DNA from: Methanobacteriota archaeon
Lineage (GTDB): Archaea; Thermoplasmatota; Thermoplasmata; RBG-16-68-12; JAJISG01
Assembly (NCBI GenBank): GCA_030594205.1
Contig: JAUVFR010000002.1
Span: forward strand, 41,538-105,537
Length of the DNA stretch: 64,000 nt
Direction of reading: 5' to 3'
The position numbers were made by a program, and so were the translations under genes. Within the stretch, counting starts at the first letter, position 1. Each line of letters starts with the position of its first letter. Below, in pieces: positions 50,525-58,319 of the stretch. The notes beneath the pieces are model-generated. The model was not told the DNA's origin. It saw only the letters and a program-made list of their open reading frames with translations, and made no database searches.

Positions 50525-50577
50525 GACGAGCCCCGCATGGTATATACCGAAATTGGGGATAAATTGTTCGAATATAC

Positions 50578-50760
50578 TCAGGGCGAATCGAGGGATTCCA
50601 GGGGTCCCCCCGATCGGATGACCCAAACCTTGACGTTGTCGTGGATCAGAATGGCTCCACAGGCGCGACACCGGGAGTACCGGTTCCGACTCGAGTCCTC
50701 CCCCAAGAACTCCACATCCTCGTGAGCACAGAGGGCCTCATCGGGTCGGGACTCCTTCAT
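50578..50760 (-). CDS. Small zinc-ribbon-like protein
   Basis: MKESRPDEALCAHEDVEFLGEDSSRNRYSRCRACGAILIHDNVKVWVIRSG. Confidence 0.55.
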   Translation of the reverse strand: MKESRPDEALCAHEDVEFLGEDSSRNRYSRCRACGAILIHDNVKVWVIRSGGPLESLDSP

Positions 50761-50896
50761 GGCATTCCCGCAACGAGGGGATCGCAGACTTGCGGTCGAG
50801 AGTAAAAGCTTCCCCCCATCCGTCGCCCCTGACGGGCCACCACCCCTGACCAGGTCCCGGAAAAGGGTATTAAGCCACCTCCCCTTCCAAAGGGCG

Positions 50897-51580
50897 TTGG
50901 CCCGGAAGAAGCGGAAGGGGAAGGAGCCGTTCACGTTCAAGGTCCCAGAGTTTGACGAAGTCGGATTCCTGAAGCGGGAGGTAGAAGGCGCCAAGGCCGC
51001 GATGGTCACCCTCGGGTACGCCTTTGCCGTGGCCCTCGCGTCCTGGACCCTCACCCGCGTCGGACTTGCCTCCGTTGGCGGTCTCGTGGGTTTCGTCGCC
51101 CTCTACGGCCTAAGGTACCTCTACCCGCTCTCTGGCATTGACCTGTCCAGGTTTGACTGGAAGCTCTGGGCGGGCAACGGTGCCATCCACCTCTTCGCCT
51201 GGTTCGCATTCTGGGTCCTGCTTCTCAACCCCCCCGTCCTCGACATCTCCCCACCGGTCGTTCACAATGCCGCGGTGCCGGGGGGGACCCCGGTAAACAT
51301 CGGGTTCGGTGGGTCTGTCTCGCTCCCCCTCGGAGGCGCCACCAGTTTCCAGGTCCTCGCCAACGTCACGGACAATCAGCAGCTCGTCGACGTACTGATG
51401 ACCGTCGAGGTCGGCGGGAGTGAGCATCGGACGGGAAGGATGATATTCACGGGTTCGGGAGCAGAGTGGGCCTTCGAGGTCACCGGCGTGGAAACGGGCC
51501 GAGCCTACACCCTGACCATAGAGGCCCAGGACCGGGTGGGCCATCGCAGCAGCTTCAACTTCATCGTGGCGACTTCCTGA
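50897..51580 (+). CDS. Membrane protein with extracytoplasmic Ig-like domain (TTG start proposed)
   Basis: Three hydrophobic segments then beta-rich domain; TATA-like gggtattaagcc about 25 nt upstream of TTG. Confidence 0.6.
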   Translation: MARKKRKGKEPFTFKVPEFDEVGFLKREVEGAKAAMVTLGYAFAVALASWTLTRVGLASVGGLVGFVALYGLRYLYPLSGIDLSRFDWKLWAGNGAIHLFAWFAFWVLLLNPPVLDISPPVVHNAAVPGGTPVNIGFGGSVSLPLGGATSFQVLANVTDNQQLVDVLMTVEVGGSEHRTGRMIFTGSGAEWAFEVTGVETGRAYTLTIEAQDRVGHRSSFNFIVATS

Positions 51581-52916
51581 CCTGCCAAGGAAGCTCGCGT
51601 CGCAGGAATTCCGTCAGGGGCCCGCGGTAGCCGGCGCGGGCGATCTCCTCTCCCTCCAGGACCTCGTAGCCCTCCTTCACGGCGTGGCCGAGGTTCTTCC
51701 CCAGGCTCAACCCCGGCAAGCGCTTCGCGAGAGCCTGCCGGGCCGTCGGTTCCTCCCGTTTCACATCGACCACGAGCCGATCTCCTTCGATGTAGGGACC
51801 CGCCACTCGTTGGGGGGACTCCTCCCACTTCGCCTGAAAGGCCTCCGCGTGGGTGAGCCAGGTGGGAGGACCCACGTGCTTGCGCACGGGGGGGAGTTCA
51901 CCCGACTCCAGCTCGAGAAGCACGAGCCACTGCTTCTCCAAGAGAGAGGGCTGAGACCTGAGCACCTTGAATTCCGCTTCCTTCAGGAACGATCGGATGG
52001 CTTGCTCCGCCTTCCGGAGTTGCGGGTAGACGACGTCCTCGGGCAGGTCGGGCGCGGAGGCGGCGACACCCAGGAGGGCCGTGCCGCGCTCGCGGGCCAC
52101 CTTCCGGAGGGCCGTCAAGGAGAGGGGACGGACAGGCTCCGGGAAGAAGAAGTGACGATCGGCACTCTCTTCGTATGCCTTGGCCGCCAAAATGAACAAG
52201 GCGAGGGCGTGGGAGGAGACGGCCGAGGCGGCGTTCCGGTCGTCATCCACCGGGTCCACGAACACCAGGGGTTCATCGAAGGGCCTCGATGTCCCCGACT
52301 CGAGCGCCAGGCGGATCGGGGGGCGCCATTGCGCGGCCTCCCCCAGGACCGCACGGAAGGTAACGTATCGGAGGACCAGGAGCTCGCTGAGGTATCCCGA
52401 GAACCCCTGGACCCGAGCCTCGGCCCCGTAGGTTCCGGTCCCTTTCAGGAAGCGCTTGAGGAGTCGGACCTGATCCTTCTGCGGCCCGCTCATGTGTTCC
52501 CGCACGTACTCGAAATGGAAGGGCGTGCGATCCACTGCGGTCATGCGGGCGGAAGGTTGATCCAGCTCGTAGCAGGGGACGACGTCGACCTCGAGCCCTT
52601 GGTAGACTCCGCGGGTGTAGGGGTGCTCGGCGTACCGGAGGGTGGGTTCATCGAGCACCCGCCCCAGCCGGAGTCCCCACCGCTCTAGGTCCTCTCGAGA
52701 GGTCTCCGGAGAGAAGGCGACGAAGGCATCGATCTCGGGTTGCTTTAGGAAGGTTCCCTTCGCAACCGAGCCCACGAGCAGCGGCTTTGCGGGAATGCCC
52801 TGCTCGCGAGCCTCTTCGGCCAGGCGTCGAAGCAGGGACTCGGCGATGCGGAAGGTCTCCTCAACCTCCTCACGGGTGGGTTTGATCTCGGCGAGGATGT
52901 CCTGTTCCAAGCTCAT
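51561..52916 (-). CDS. cca: CCA-adding enzyme (archaeal tRNA nucleotidyltransferase)
   Basis: LLVGSVAKGTFLKQPEIDAFVAF...EVDVVPCY...KDQVRLLKRFLKGTGTYGAE. Confidence 0.95.
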   Translation of the reverse strand: MSLEQDILAEIKPTREEVEETFRIAESLLRRLAEEAREQGIPAKPLLVGSVAKGTFLKQPEIDAFVAFSPETSREDLERWGLRLGRVLDEPTLRYAEHPYTRGVYQGLEVDVVPCYELDQPSARMTAVDRTPFHFEYVREHMSGPQKDQVRLLKRFLKGTGTYGAEARVQGFSGYLSELLVLRYVTFRAVLGEAAQWRPPIRLALESGTSRPFDEPLVFVDPVDDDRNAASAVSSHALALFILAAKAYEESADRHFFFPEPVRPLSLTALRKVARERGTALLGVAASAPDLPEDVVYPQLRKAEQAIRSFLKEAEFKVLRSQPSLLEKQWLVLLELESGELPPVRKHVGPPTWLTHAEAFQAKWEESPQRVAGPYIEGDRLVVDVKREEPTARQALAKRLPGLSLGKNLGHAVKEGYEVLEGEEIARAGYRGPLTEFLRRELPWQVRKSPR

Positions 52917-53017
52917 TCGGTTGTCCTCTCACGGGCGGGATTCGAATCGTGCGGTTCATGAGAATTGTGTCGCGCAGTATATAGGCGGCCCTCTGCACCG
53001 GCGGCTAGAGGTTGCCC

Positions 53018-53275
53018 ATGGACGAGCAGGCGGCGGAATACCTTGCGTGCCTGGCCAAACTGCGTGAGGATCCACTCGATCCCGAGGCGCTTTTCGGGCT
53101 GGCCGCCCTCTATGCGGAGGAGGGCCACCGGAAACACGCCGTCTGGTACATGAGAAAGGTGGAATTCCTTGATCGGCACCATCCCGGCCTCTCGCGCCTG
53201 AAGAACCGTCTCCGGCGTTGGAAGGGGCTGAATGGATCTCATGTTCCAAGCTCTCCGGAGAGCGGAGAGAGTTAG
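53018..53275 (+). CDS. Small TPR-like protein
   Basis: MDEQAAEYLACLAKLREDPLDPEALFGLAALYAEEGHRKHAVWYMRKVEFLD. Confidence 0.6.
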   Translation: MDEQAAEYLACLAKLREDPLDPEALFGLAALYAEEGHRKHAVWYMRKVEFLDRHHPGLSRLKNRLRRWKGLNGSHVPSSPESGES

Positions 53276-53292
53276 CGAGCCTCCCGGAAGAG

Positions 53293-53459
53293 TGGGGGCA
53301 GAGGGATTTGAACCCCCGTCAGCGGGTTACGCCTACACAGACGGACAGGCTGTCCATCGGGTCATCGCTCCAGTTATTCATCACCGCTCAGCAAACCCGT
53401 TGCGACTCATTCCCTTGGTAACTGGAGCCCGCCAGGATCCCGGGCTACCCTATGCCCCC
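53293..53459 (-). tRNA. tRNA-Trp(CCA) with a 94-nt intron (53328-53421) after position 37
   Basis: Acceptor GGGGGCA/TGCCCCC, T-arm GGGGG-TTCAAAT-CCCTC; splicing gives stem GCGGG/CCCGC with loop CTCCAGA. Confidence 0.93.
53362..53410 (-). ncRNA. Box C/D guide sRNA inside the tRNA-Trp intron; C=ATGAGTC 53404-53410, D'=CTGA 53388-53391, C'=GTGATGA 53378-53384, D=ATGA 53362-53365
   Basis: Two 12-nt guide spacers and 3-nt D'-C' spacer; CCA..GGG/CCC..TGG flanking stem; guides complementary to the spliced anticodon arm. Confidence 0.85.
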
Positions 53460-53465
53460 ACAGGT

Positions 53466-53573
53466 TTATCGTTGGCGCATCCGCTGCTGGCGCTTCCGGC
53501 GGCGCATCCGCTTTTTGCGCCATTTCCAACGCATCTTCCCGCGCTTCTTCCACGCACGGGAGCCCCGCTTTAT
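53466..53573 (-). CDS. Ribosomal protein eL41; ATG-initiated form is 53466..53534 (22 aa), likely fuller form begins near ATA 53573
   Basis: MRWKWRKKRMRRRKRQQRMRQR, preceded in frame by (I)KRGSRAWKKRGK; very basic, matches the MRxKWxKKRxRRxKR pattern of eL41. Confidence 0.85.
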   Translation of the reverse strand: MKRGSRAWKKRGKMRWKWRKKRMRRRKRQQRMRQR

Positions 53574-53603
53574 GGCATCACCGAGCGTCCCTAAGGGGGG
53601 AAG

Positions 53604-53611
53604 TATATAAG
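53604..53611. promoter_or_regulatory. Putative bidirectional TATA element TATATAAG between eL41/tRNA-Trp (-) and the GNAT leader (+)
   Basis: AGTATATAAG / CTTATATACT reads as a TATA box both ways; divergent genes flank it. Confidence 0.5.
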
Positions 53612-53639
53612 TATCGAGCCGGCTAGGCCGCGACATGGC

Positions 53640-53725
53640 TTGACAGCCCGTCCTCCGCTGCGGGGAAGCCCGCGGCATCCTCGGGGGACGGTCCCCGGGA
53701 GGCGAGGCGGTCGCGCCTTTTCAAG
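53640..53725 (+). ncRNA. Candidate structured leader or small RNA upstream of the GNAT gene
   Basis: GTCCTCC (53650-53656)/GGGGGAC (53683-53689) enclosing GCGGG-GAAG-CCCGC hairpin; about 35 nt downstream of TATATAAG. Confidence 0.3.
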
Positions 53726-53802
53726 ACTTTCTAGGGACCCAAGGACCCGGAGGTGCCTCGCAGGCCCTTCCCGCTGGAGGACGGCAAGGAGGCCTGAACG
53801 AC

Positions 53803-54909
53803 ATGGTTCGCATCAAAGTCGTCTCGTTCGACCCCCAGCGGGCAACGGGAGAGGAATGGGCTCGGTTCCACGCGTACCGGCGAAAGCGGCACGTTGAAAC
53901 CGATCCCAATGACCCCCTGCGAGCGGACGCTACGGTGGAGGCGCAGCAGCGAAAGCCCGATATCGCCTGGAAGGAGCTTAACTTTCCCGTCATCGACATC
54001 GACGGGTCGGATGAGTGGATTGGCTGGCAGACGCTCGAGTTCGCCCGGTCCGACGGGCCCAGCTACGCGGAGAACAAGCGTATCCTATGGGTCTGGATCT
54101 CCCTCCTGCCTTCCTACCGCCGGCAGGGCATCGGTCGGCGACTCCTCCGAGAGGCCGCCAACTTTGCGCGAGAGCGCGGCAAGTCCCGGGTTGTGTCCTA
54201 CGCCGAAGAGGCGTCCGGTCTGGCCTTCTGGAAGGTGGTGGGCGCCCAGGATGCCCAGCGAGATCGTCAGAGTCGGTTGAATTTGGACGAGGTGGACTGG
54301 ACGATGGTGGAGCAATGGGCGGCCGAAGGTCCTGCGCGATCCCCAGACTCGAAACTCGTGTGGTTCACGAATCGCATCGACGACGAAGACATTGAGGAAT
54401 GGTGCGCGGCGTTCACGGAGGTCTGGAACATGATGCCCCGGGACGACCTGGACATCGGGGATGAGGTGTTCACCCCAGAGCGGCGGCGACAGTCCGAGGC
54501 GGGCATCGCCGAAGGGGGCGGGACCACCCTGACGGCGTTGACCCGAGAGGAAGACGGCACAATCTCGGGACTCACGGAGATGGGCTACTTCCCTGAGGAG
54601 GATTGGATGATCAACCAATGGATGACCGGGGTGCGGCGTCCGTACCGGGGGCGAGGACTCGGGAAATGGCTCAAGGCCGCCATGCTGCTGTGGGTTCGCG
54701 AGGAGTTCCCCCAGGTCCGTGTTGTCCGAACGGACAACGCCTTCTCCAACGCCCCGATGCTTTCCATCAACGAACGGCTCGGCTTCAAGCTATATCGAGA
54801 GGGAATGGAGGTCCAGATTGGGCTAGAGGATCTCGAGGCGTACCTCGCCAAGGTTCCCGAGAGTGAGGCGACCCTATTCGAAACGGAGGATGGACTCGCC
54901 GGGATTTGA
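53803..54909 (+). CDS. Tandem GNAT acetyltransferase (two domains)
   Basis: Two acetyl-CoA-binding motifs: LLPSYRRQGIGRRLL and GVRRPYRGRGLGKWLK. Confidence 0.88.
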   Translation: MVRIKVVSFDPQRATGEEWARFHAYRRKRHVETDPNDPLRADATVEAQQRKPDIAWKELNFPVIDIDGSDEWIGWQTLEFARSDGPSYAENKRILWVWISLLPSYRRQGIGRRLLREAANFARERGKSRVVSYAEEASGLAFWKVVGAQDAQRDRQSRLNLDEVDWTMVEQWAAEGPARSPDSKLVWFTNRIDDEDIEEWCAAFTEVWNMMPRDDLDIGDEVFTPERRRQSEAGIAEGGGTTLTALTREEDGTISGLTEMGYFPEEDWMINQWMTGVRRPYRGRGLGKWLKAAMLLWVREEFPQVRVVRTDNAFSNAPMLSINERLGFKLYREGMEVQIGLEDLEAYLAKVPESEATLFETEDGLAGI

Positions 54910-54965
54910 ACCCGGGATCGCCGGCTTAGAAGGCCGGTGCCCTCTCCAGGCTAGGCTACGAGTCC
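54891..54965 (-). tRNA. tRNA-Arg(TCT)
   Basis: Acceptor GGACTCG/CGAGTCC, anticodon arm CCGGC-CTTCTAA-GCCGG, T-arm CCGGG-TTCAAAT-CCCGG; upstream TATA CTTTATAACG. Confidence 0.95.
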
Positions 54966-55014
54966 CCGGCTTCCGAGTCGGAGGTCGTTATAAAGCTTTG
55001 ATGCAGCCTGCAGC

Positions 55015-55368
55015 TCAGCGACCCTCTTCAGGTCCCCGACCATCCCGGGGCAGGAGACCGTCGAGAACTTCGATTAGGTTCCCCGCCACGCGTTCCGCTG
55101 CGAGCTGGCCCGTCTCGTCCACGTAGCTGAGGATGAGCTCGTCTACGATCTTGGTCCCCCCAACCAGGTTGAAACGGCTCGTGTCCGCGTTGCATAGGAT
55201 GGTCCGACCCGGCCCTTGATACTAGGGCAGGAGCTTGCCGCCCGATCGAGCGGGGAGCCGAATCTCCAGCGAGGGACCCACCAATGTGGCCGTTTCGCCC
55301 TCCACGCGGACCGCGCTGATGTGCTGCTGGGGGAGCTGTTTTTCATCCGGGAGTGGGATCTCCAACAT
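55015..55368 (-). pseudogene. Continuous 118-codon frame interrupted by one TAG at 55222-55224; unknown family
   Basis: MLEIPLPDEKQLPQQHISAVRVEGETATLVGPSLEIRLPARSGGKLLP-TAG-YQGPGRTILCNADTSRFNLVGGTKIVDELILSYVDETGQLAAERVAGNLIEVLDG...; SD-like AAGGAG before ATG. Confidence 0.6.
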
Positions 55369-55468
55369 CCGCAACGAGCTCCTTGTGCAGTGGAACCGAT
55401 GGTCTGCCAACGTATTTAGGACAGAAAATCCGTCGAAGCCGTGACCGGGTTCTGGGGAGAACGCCATC

Positions 55469-56299
55469 GTGACGAGTGAGGCGCCCAAGAAGGCAGAGGA
55501 CGCCCTTGACACGCGTCTTCTGGTGGGAACCAGCGGCTGGTCCTACGACTTTTGGGCAGGGACCTTCTACCCGCCAGGGACGCCCTCACGCGATTATCTA
55601 CGCCTTTACAGTTCCGTCTTCGACCTGGTGGAGGTGGACTCCAGCTTCTATCGGATCCCCTCGCAATCCATGGTTGCTGGTTGGCAAAGGGCGACCCCGG
55701 AGAGGTTTGCCTTTACGGCCAAATTCCCCCGCCGCATCACGCATGAGTTGAAGCTTCGGGACATCGAACGCCCTCTCGATCAGTTTTATGCGTCCTTTGA
55801 CGAGCTCGGGTCTAAGCTCCGTGCGTTCGTCGTCCAGTTCCCGCCCTCGTTCAAAGTCGAGAAGGATTTGTCGGCCCTGGAGGAGTTCTTGGGATTGATG
55901 CGAACCGACGTCCCCCACGCCCTCGAGTTTCGCCACAAGTCCTGGTTCCAGGATGACATCTACGACTTGCTTGCGAGCCACAAGGCGACCCAGGCCTGGT
56001 CCACCACCCAGTACCTGGACTCGCCGCCCACAGTCACCTCGGACATGATTTACCTCCGTCTGATTGGAGACCGTTCCTTGAAGAGGCTGGGGGAGCTTCA
56101 GAAGGACCGGACGGAGGAGATGGGCCGATGGGGCAAGCGAATCAAGGATTCCTTCCAGACCGTCCGACAAGCCTACGTCTTCTTCAACAACCACTTCGCC
56201 GGCTTCGGCCCCGGCTCCGTGAACGAGTTCCATCGTCTGGTGGGACTCATCGAACGCGAGTTTCCCCAATCGGGACAGAAGACTCTAGCTGAATTCTGA
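55469..56299 (+). CDS. DUF72 family protein
   Basis: LLVGTSGWSYDFWAGTFYPPGTPSRDYLRLYSSVFDLVEVDSSFYRIPS. Confidence 0.9.
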   Translation: MTSEAPKKAEDALDTRLLVGTSGWSYDFWAGTFYPPGTPSRDYLRLYSSVFDLVEVDSSFYRIPSQSMVAGWQRATPERFAFTAKFPRRITHELKLRDIERPLDQFYASFDELGSKLRAFVVQFPPSFKVEKDLSALEEFLGLMRTDVPHALEFRHKSWFQDDIYDLLASHKATQAWSTTQYLDSPPTVTSDMIYLRLIGDRSLKRLGELQKDRTEEMGRWGKRIKDSFQTVRQAYVFFNNHFAGFGPGSVNEFHRLVGLIEREFPQSGQKTLAEF

Positions 56300-56342
56300 G
56301 GCGAGCGAGTCTTCATATTCGCAGCACTCCATTCTCGGAGGG

Positions 56343-57419
56343 ATGGCCCGGGTCATCATGCACGTCGACATGGACGCCTTCTACGTGTCGGCGGAGCGGC
56401 TGCGGGATTCTTCCCTCGTTGGGAAACCGGTTATCATTGGGGCCGACCCGAAGGGTGGGAAAGGACGGGGCGTCGTCGCCGCTGCCTCCTATGAGGCCCG
56501 GGAGGTGGGGGTTCATTCTGCCCTCCCCATCACCACCGCTTACCGCAAGGCCCCCGACGCGGTCTACCTGCGTCCCGACTTCTCCTACTACGGCCGCGTC
56601 TCCGACGAGGTCATGCGGGTGCTCGAGGAGTTTGCGGACCGTTTCGAGCAGATGAGCATCGACGAGGCCTTCCTCGACGTGACGGACCGGGCGAAGGACT
56701 TCCGAAAGGCCCGAATCTTGGCCCGCGAGATCAAGCGGGCGGTGCGGGAGCGGACGGGACTCACGGCCTCGGTGGGGGTCGCCCCCAACAAGTCCATCGC
56801 GAAGATTGCCTCGGACAAGGAGAAGCCCGATGGGGTCACCGTGGTCAGCCCGCAGCGCGTGGAGGCGTTTCTCCGTCCCCTGCCCGTGTCGGACATCCCC
56901 GGCGTCGGGACGAAGACGAAGGCCGCGCTCAAGCGGATGGGGATCGAGACCATCGGCGAGCTCGCGGACACTCCCCCCCGCGACCTCACGACCGCCTTCG
57001 GGAAGGGGGGTGTATGGCTCTGGGCGGTCGCCCGCGGGGAGGAGGAGGCGCCCGTGGAGGGGCGGGGGGATCCCAAGTCGTTCAGCACGGAACACACCTT
57101 CTCTGAAAACCTGGATGATTGGGAGCGGATTCTGGCCAAGCTGCCACCGCTCGTCGACGACGTCTACTGGCGCGTGCGGGACGACGGCTTTCTCTTCCGC
57201 ACGGTGAGCATCAAGATTCGCTTCGAAGACTTCGAGACCATGACGAGAGGCAAGACGTTGAACACCTACACAGACGACCGGCGGACCATCGAAACCGTGG
57301 CACGGGAGCACTTTGAGGAGTTCCGGAGTTATCCAAAGAAGGTCCGGCTGATCGGGGTGCGGGTCGCGGGTCTGAAGAAGATCGAGGAGGGCCAGGAGAC
57401 GCTCCAGAGGTGGACTTAG
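56343..57419 (+). CDS. dinB: Y-family DNA polymerase IV
   Basis: IMHVDMDAFYVSAERLRD...EQMSIDEAFLDVT...SVGVAPNKSIAKIASDKEKPDG. Confidence 0.96.
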   Translation: MARVIMHVDMDAFYVSAERLRDSSLVGKPVIIGADPKGGKGRGVVAAASYEAREVGVHSALPITTAYRKAPDAVYLRPDFSYYGRVSDEVMRVLEEFADRFEQMSIDEAFLDVTDRAKDFRKARILAREIKRAVRERTGLTASVGVAPNKSIAKIASDKEKPDGVTVVSPQRVEAFLRPLPVSDIPGVGTKTKAALKRMGIETIGELADTPPRDLTTAFGKGGVWLWAVARGEEEAPVEGRGDPKSFSTEHTFSENLDDWERILAKLPPLVDDVYWRVRDDGFLFRTVSIKIRFEDFETMTRGKTLNTYTDDRRTIETVAREHFEEFRSYPKKVRLIGVRVAGLKKIEEGQETLQRWT

Positions 57420-57443
57420 GCCTGACTGTCTGGCCGCGAATTG

Positions 57444-58166
57444 CTAGGGCGCGATGACGTCTCGCGTCTTCATTTGCTTCTCGAAAGTGGAAAACGTGAC
57501 GGGCATCCACTCTTTGGCGAGCTCTAGCATCTGCGTCACCAAGTCGCGAATCTCCCACTGGGCGTCCCCGAAGCTCCGGATGGCGATGATGTGCATAAGG
57601 CTCCTCGCGTTCACCGTCATGGTCCCGTTCACGGGCGTCGCCAAGGGGAAGAGGTAGCGTGCGTCCTCCCGCGGAACCCCACCGTCCACGAGCGTCCTGT
57701 AGGCCTCAATCATCTGGGCGAAGAGCCCCTCGATGAGTTTCTCACGCTCCGAGGGGGAAAGGGTAATCTCCCGGCGTCCCGCCTCCCTGGACACCACCGC
57801 CTCTTCGCGGTAGCTCGGAGGCCAGACGAAGTCCTTGGGCGTGAGGGTCCGTAGGCTCACATACCGACCGCTTTGAATGTCGAAGCTGGCGAGGCGATGT
57901 CGCGTCAGTTGGGCGAGAGTGACCCGACTCATGCCCTCGATTCCGAAGGTGATGGTGGGGTGCTCAAAGGGCCCCCAATGCCCGGCGCTGATGAGTCGCC
58001 GCAGCAGGTTTCCGATCTTCTCCTCAATGTCCGCCCCCTTGATGGGCCCCATGACCTCCTCGAAGCTCTCGTTCCAGGGGGCCTCTTTCATGTAATCCCC
58101 GCGCGCTGCCTGGCAGACGAGTCGTTCGGCGTCGGTCGTGGCGACGATCTGGCGAACTTTCACCAT
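57444..58166 (-). CDS. thyX: Flavin-dependent thymidylate synthase ThyX
   Basis: RHRLASFDIQS matches the RHRx7S motif; EHPTITFGIEGMSR. Confidence 0.95.
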   Translation of the reverse strand: MVKVRQIVATTDAERLVCQAARGDYMKEAPWNESFEEVMGPIKGADIEEKIGNLLRRLISAGHWGPFEHPTITFGIEGMSRVTLAQLTRHRLASFDIQSGRYVSLRTLTPKDFVWPPSYREEAVVSREAGRREITLSPSEREKLIEGLFAQMIEAYRTLVDGGVPREDARYLFPLATPVNGTMTVNARSLMHIIAIRSFGDAQWEIRDLVTQMLELAKEWMPVTFSTFEKQMKTRDVIAP

Positions 58167-58319
58167 TGGCGTTCCTCCCCGCGAGGTGGCTTCTCGCGCA
58201 ATTCGGGAAGAACCCCGTCGCTAGTTAAAGGACGCGGGGAGGGGAGGCCGAACCGTTGCCCATCCCGCATCCTTGATAACCCGGGACTCCGTGCCGTCTC
58301 AGGCGGAGGGGCAGCGTCT

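Noticed and set aside
52921-52975. tRNA-like T-loop (GATTCGAATCCC) in the leader upstream of cca, possibly a tRNA mimic for autoregulation
   Set aside because: Flanking bases do not form a T-stem (CACGA vs CCCGC) and no acceptor or anticodon arm can be drawn; the TTCGAA match is short and palindromic.
53610-53800. SRP (7S) RNA, prompted by gccggctaggcc near 53615
   Set aside because: The 5' domain resemblance stops after a few bases and the conserved helix 8 / GNAR tetraloop region is absent; space is also too short.
55015-55368. Pyrrolysine recoding of TAG across the genome
   Set aside because: TAG is the natural stop of several genes here (e.g. 653-655, pcn 10574-10576, cofE 59726-59728), and no pyl genes are visible; kept only as one option for the single interrupted ORF.
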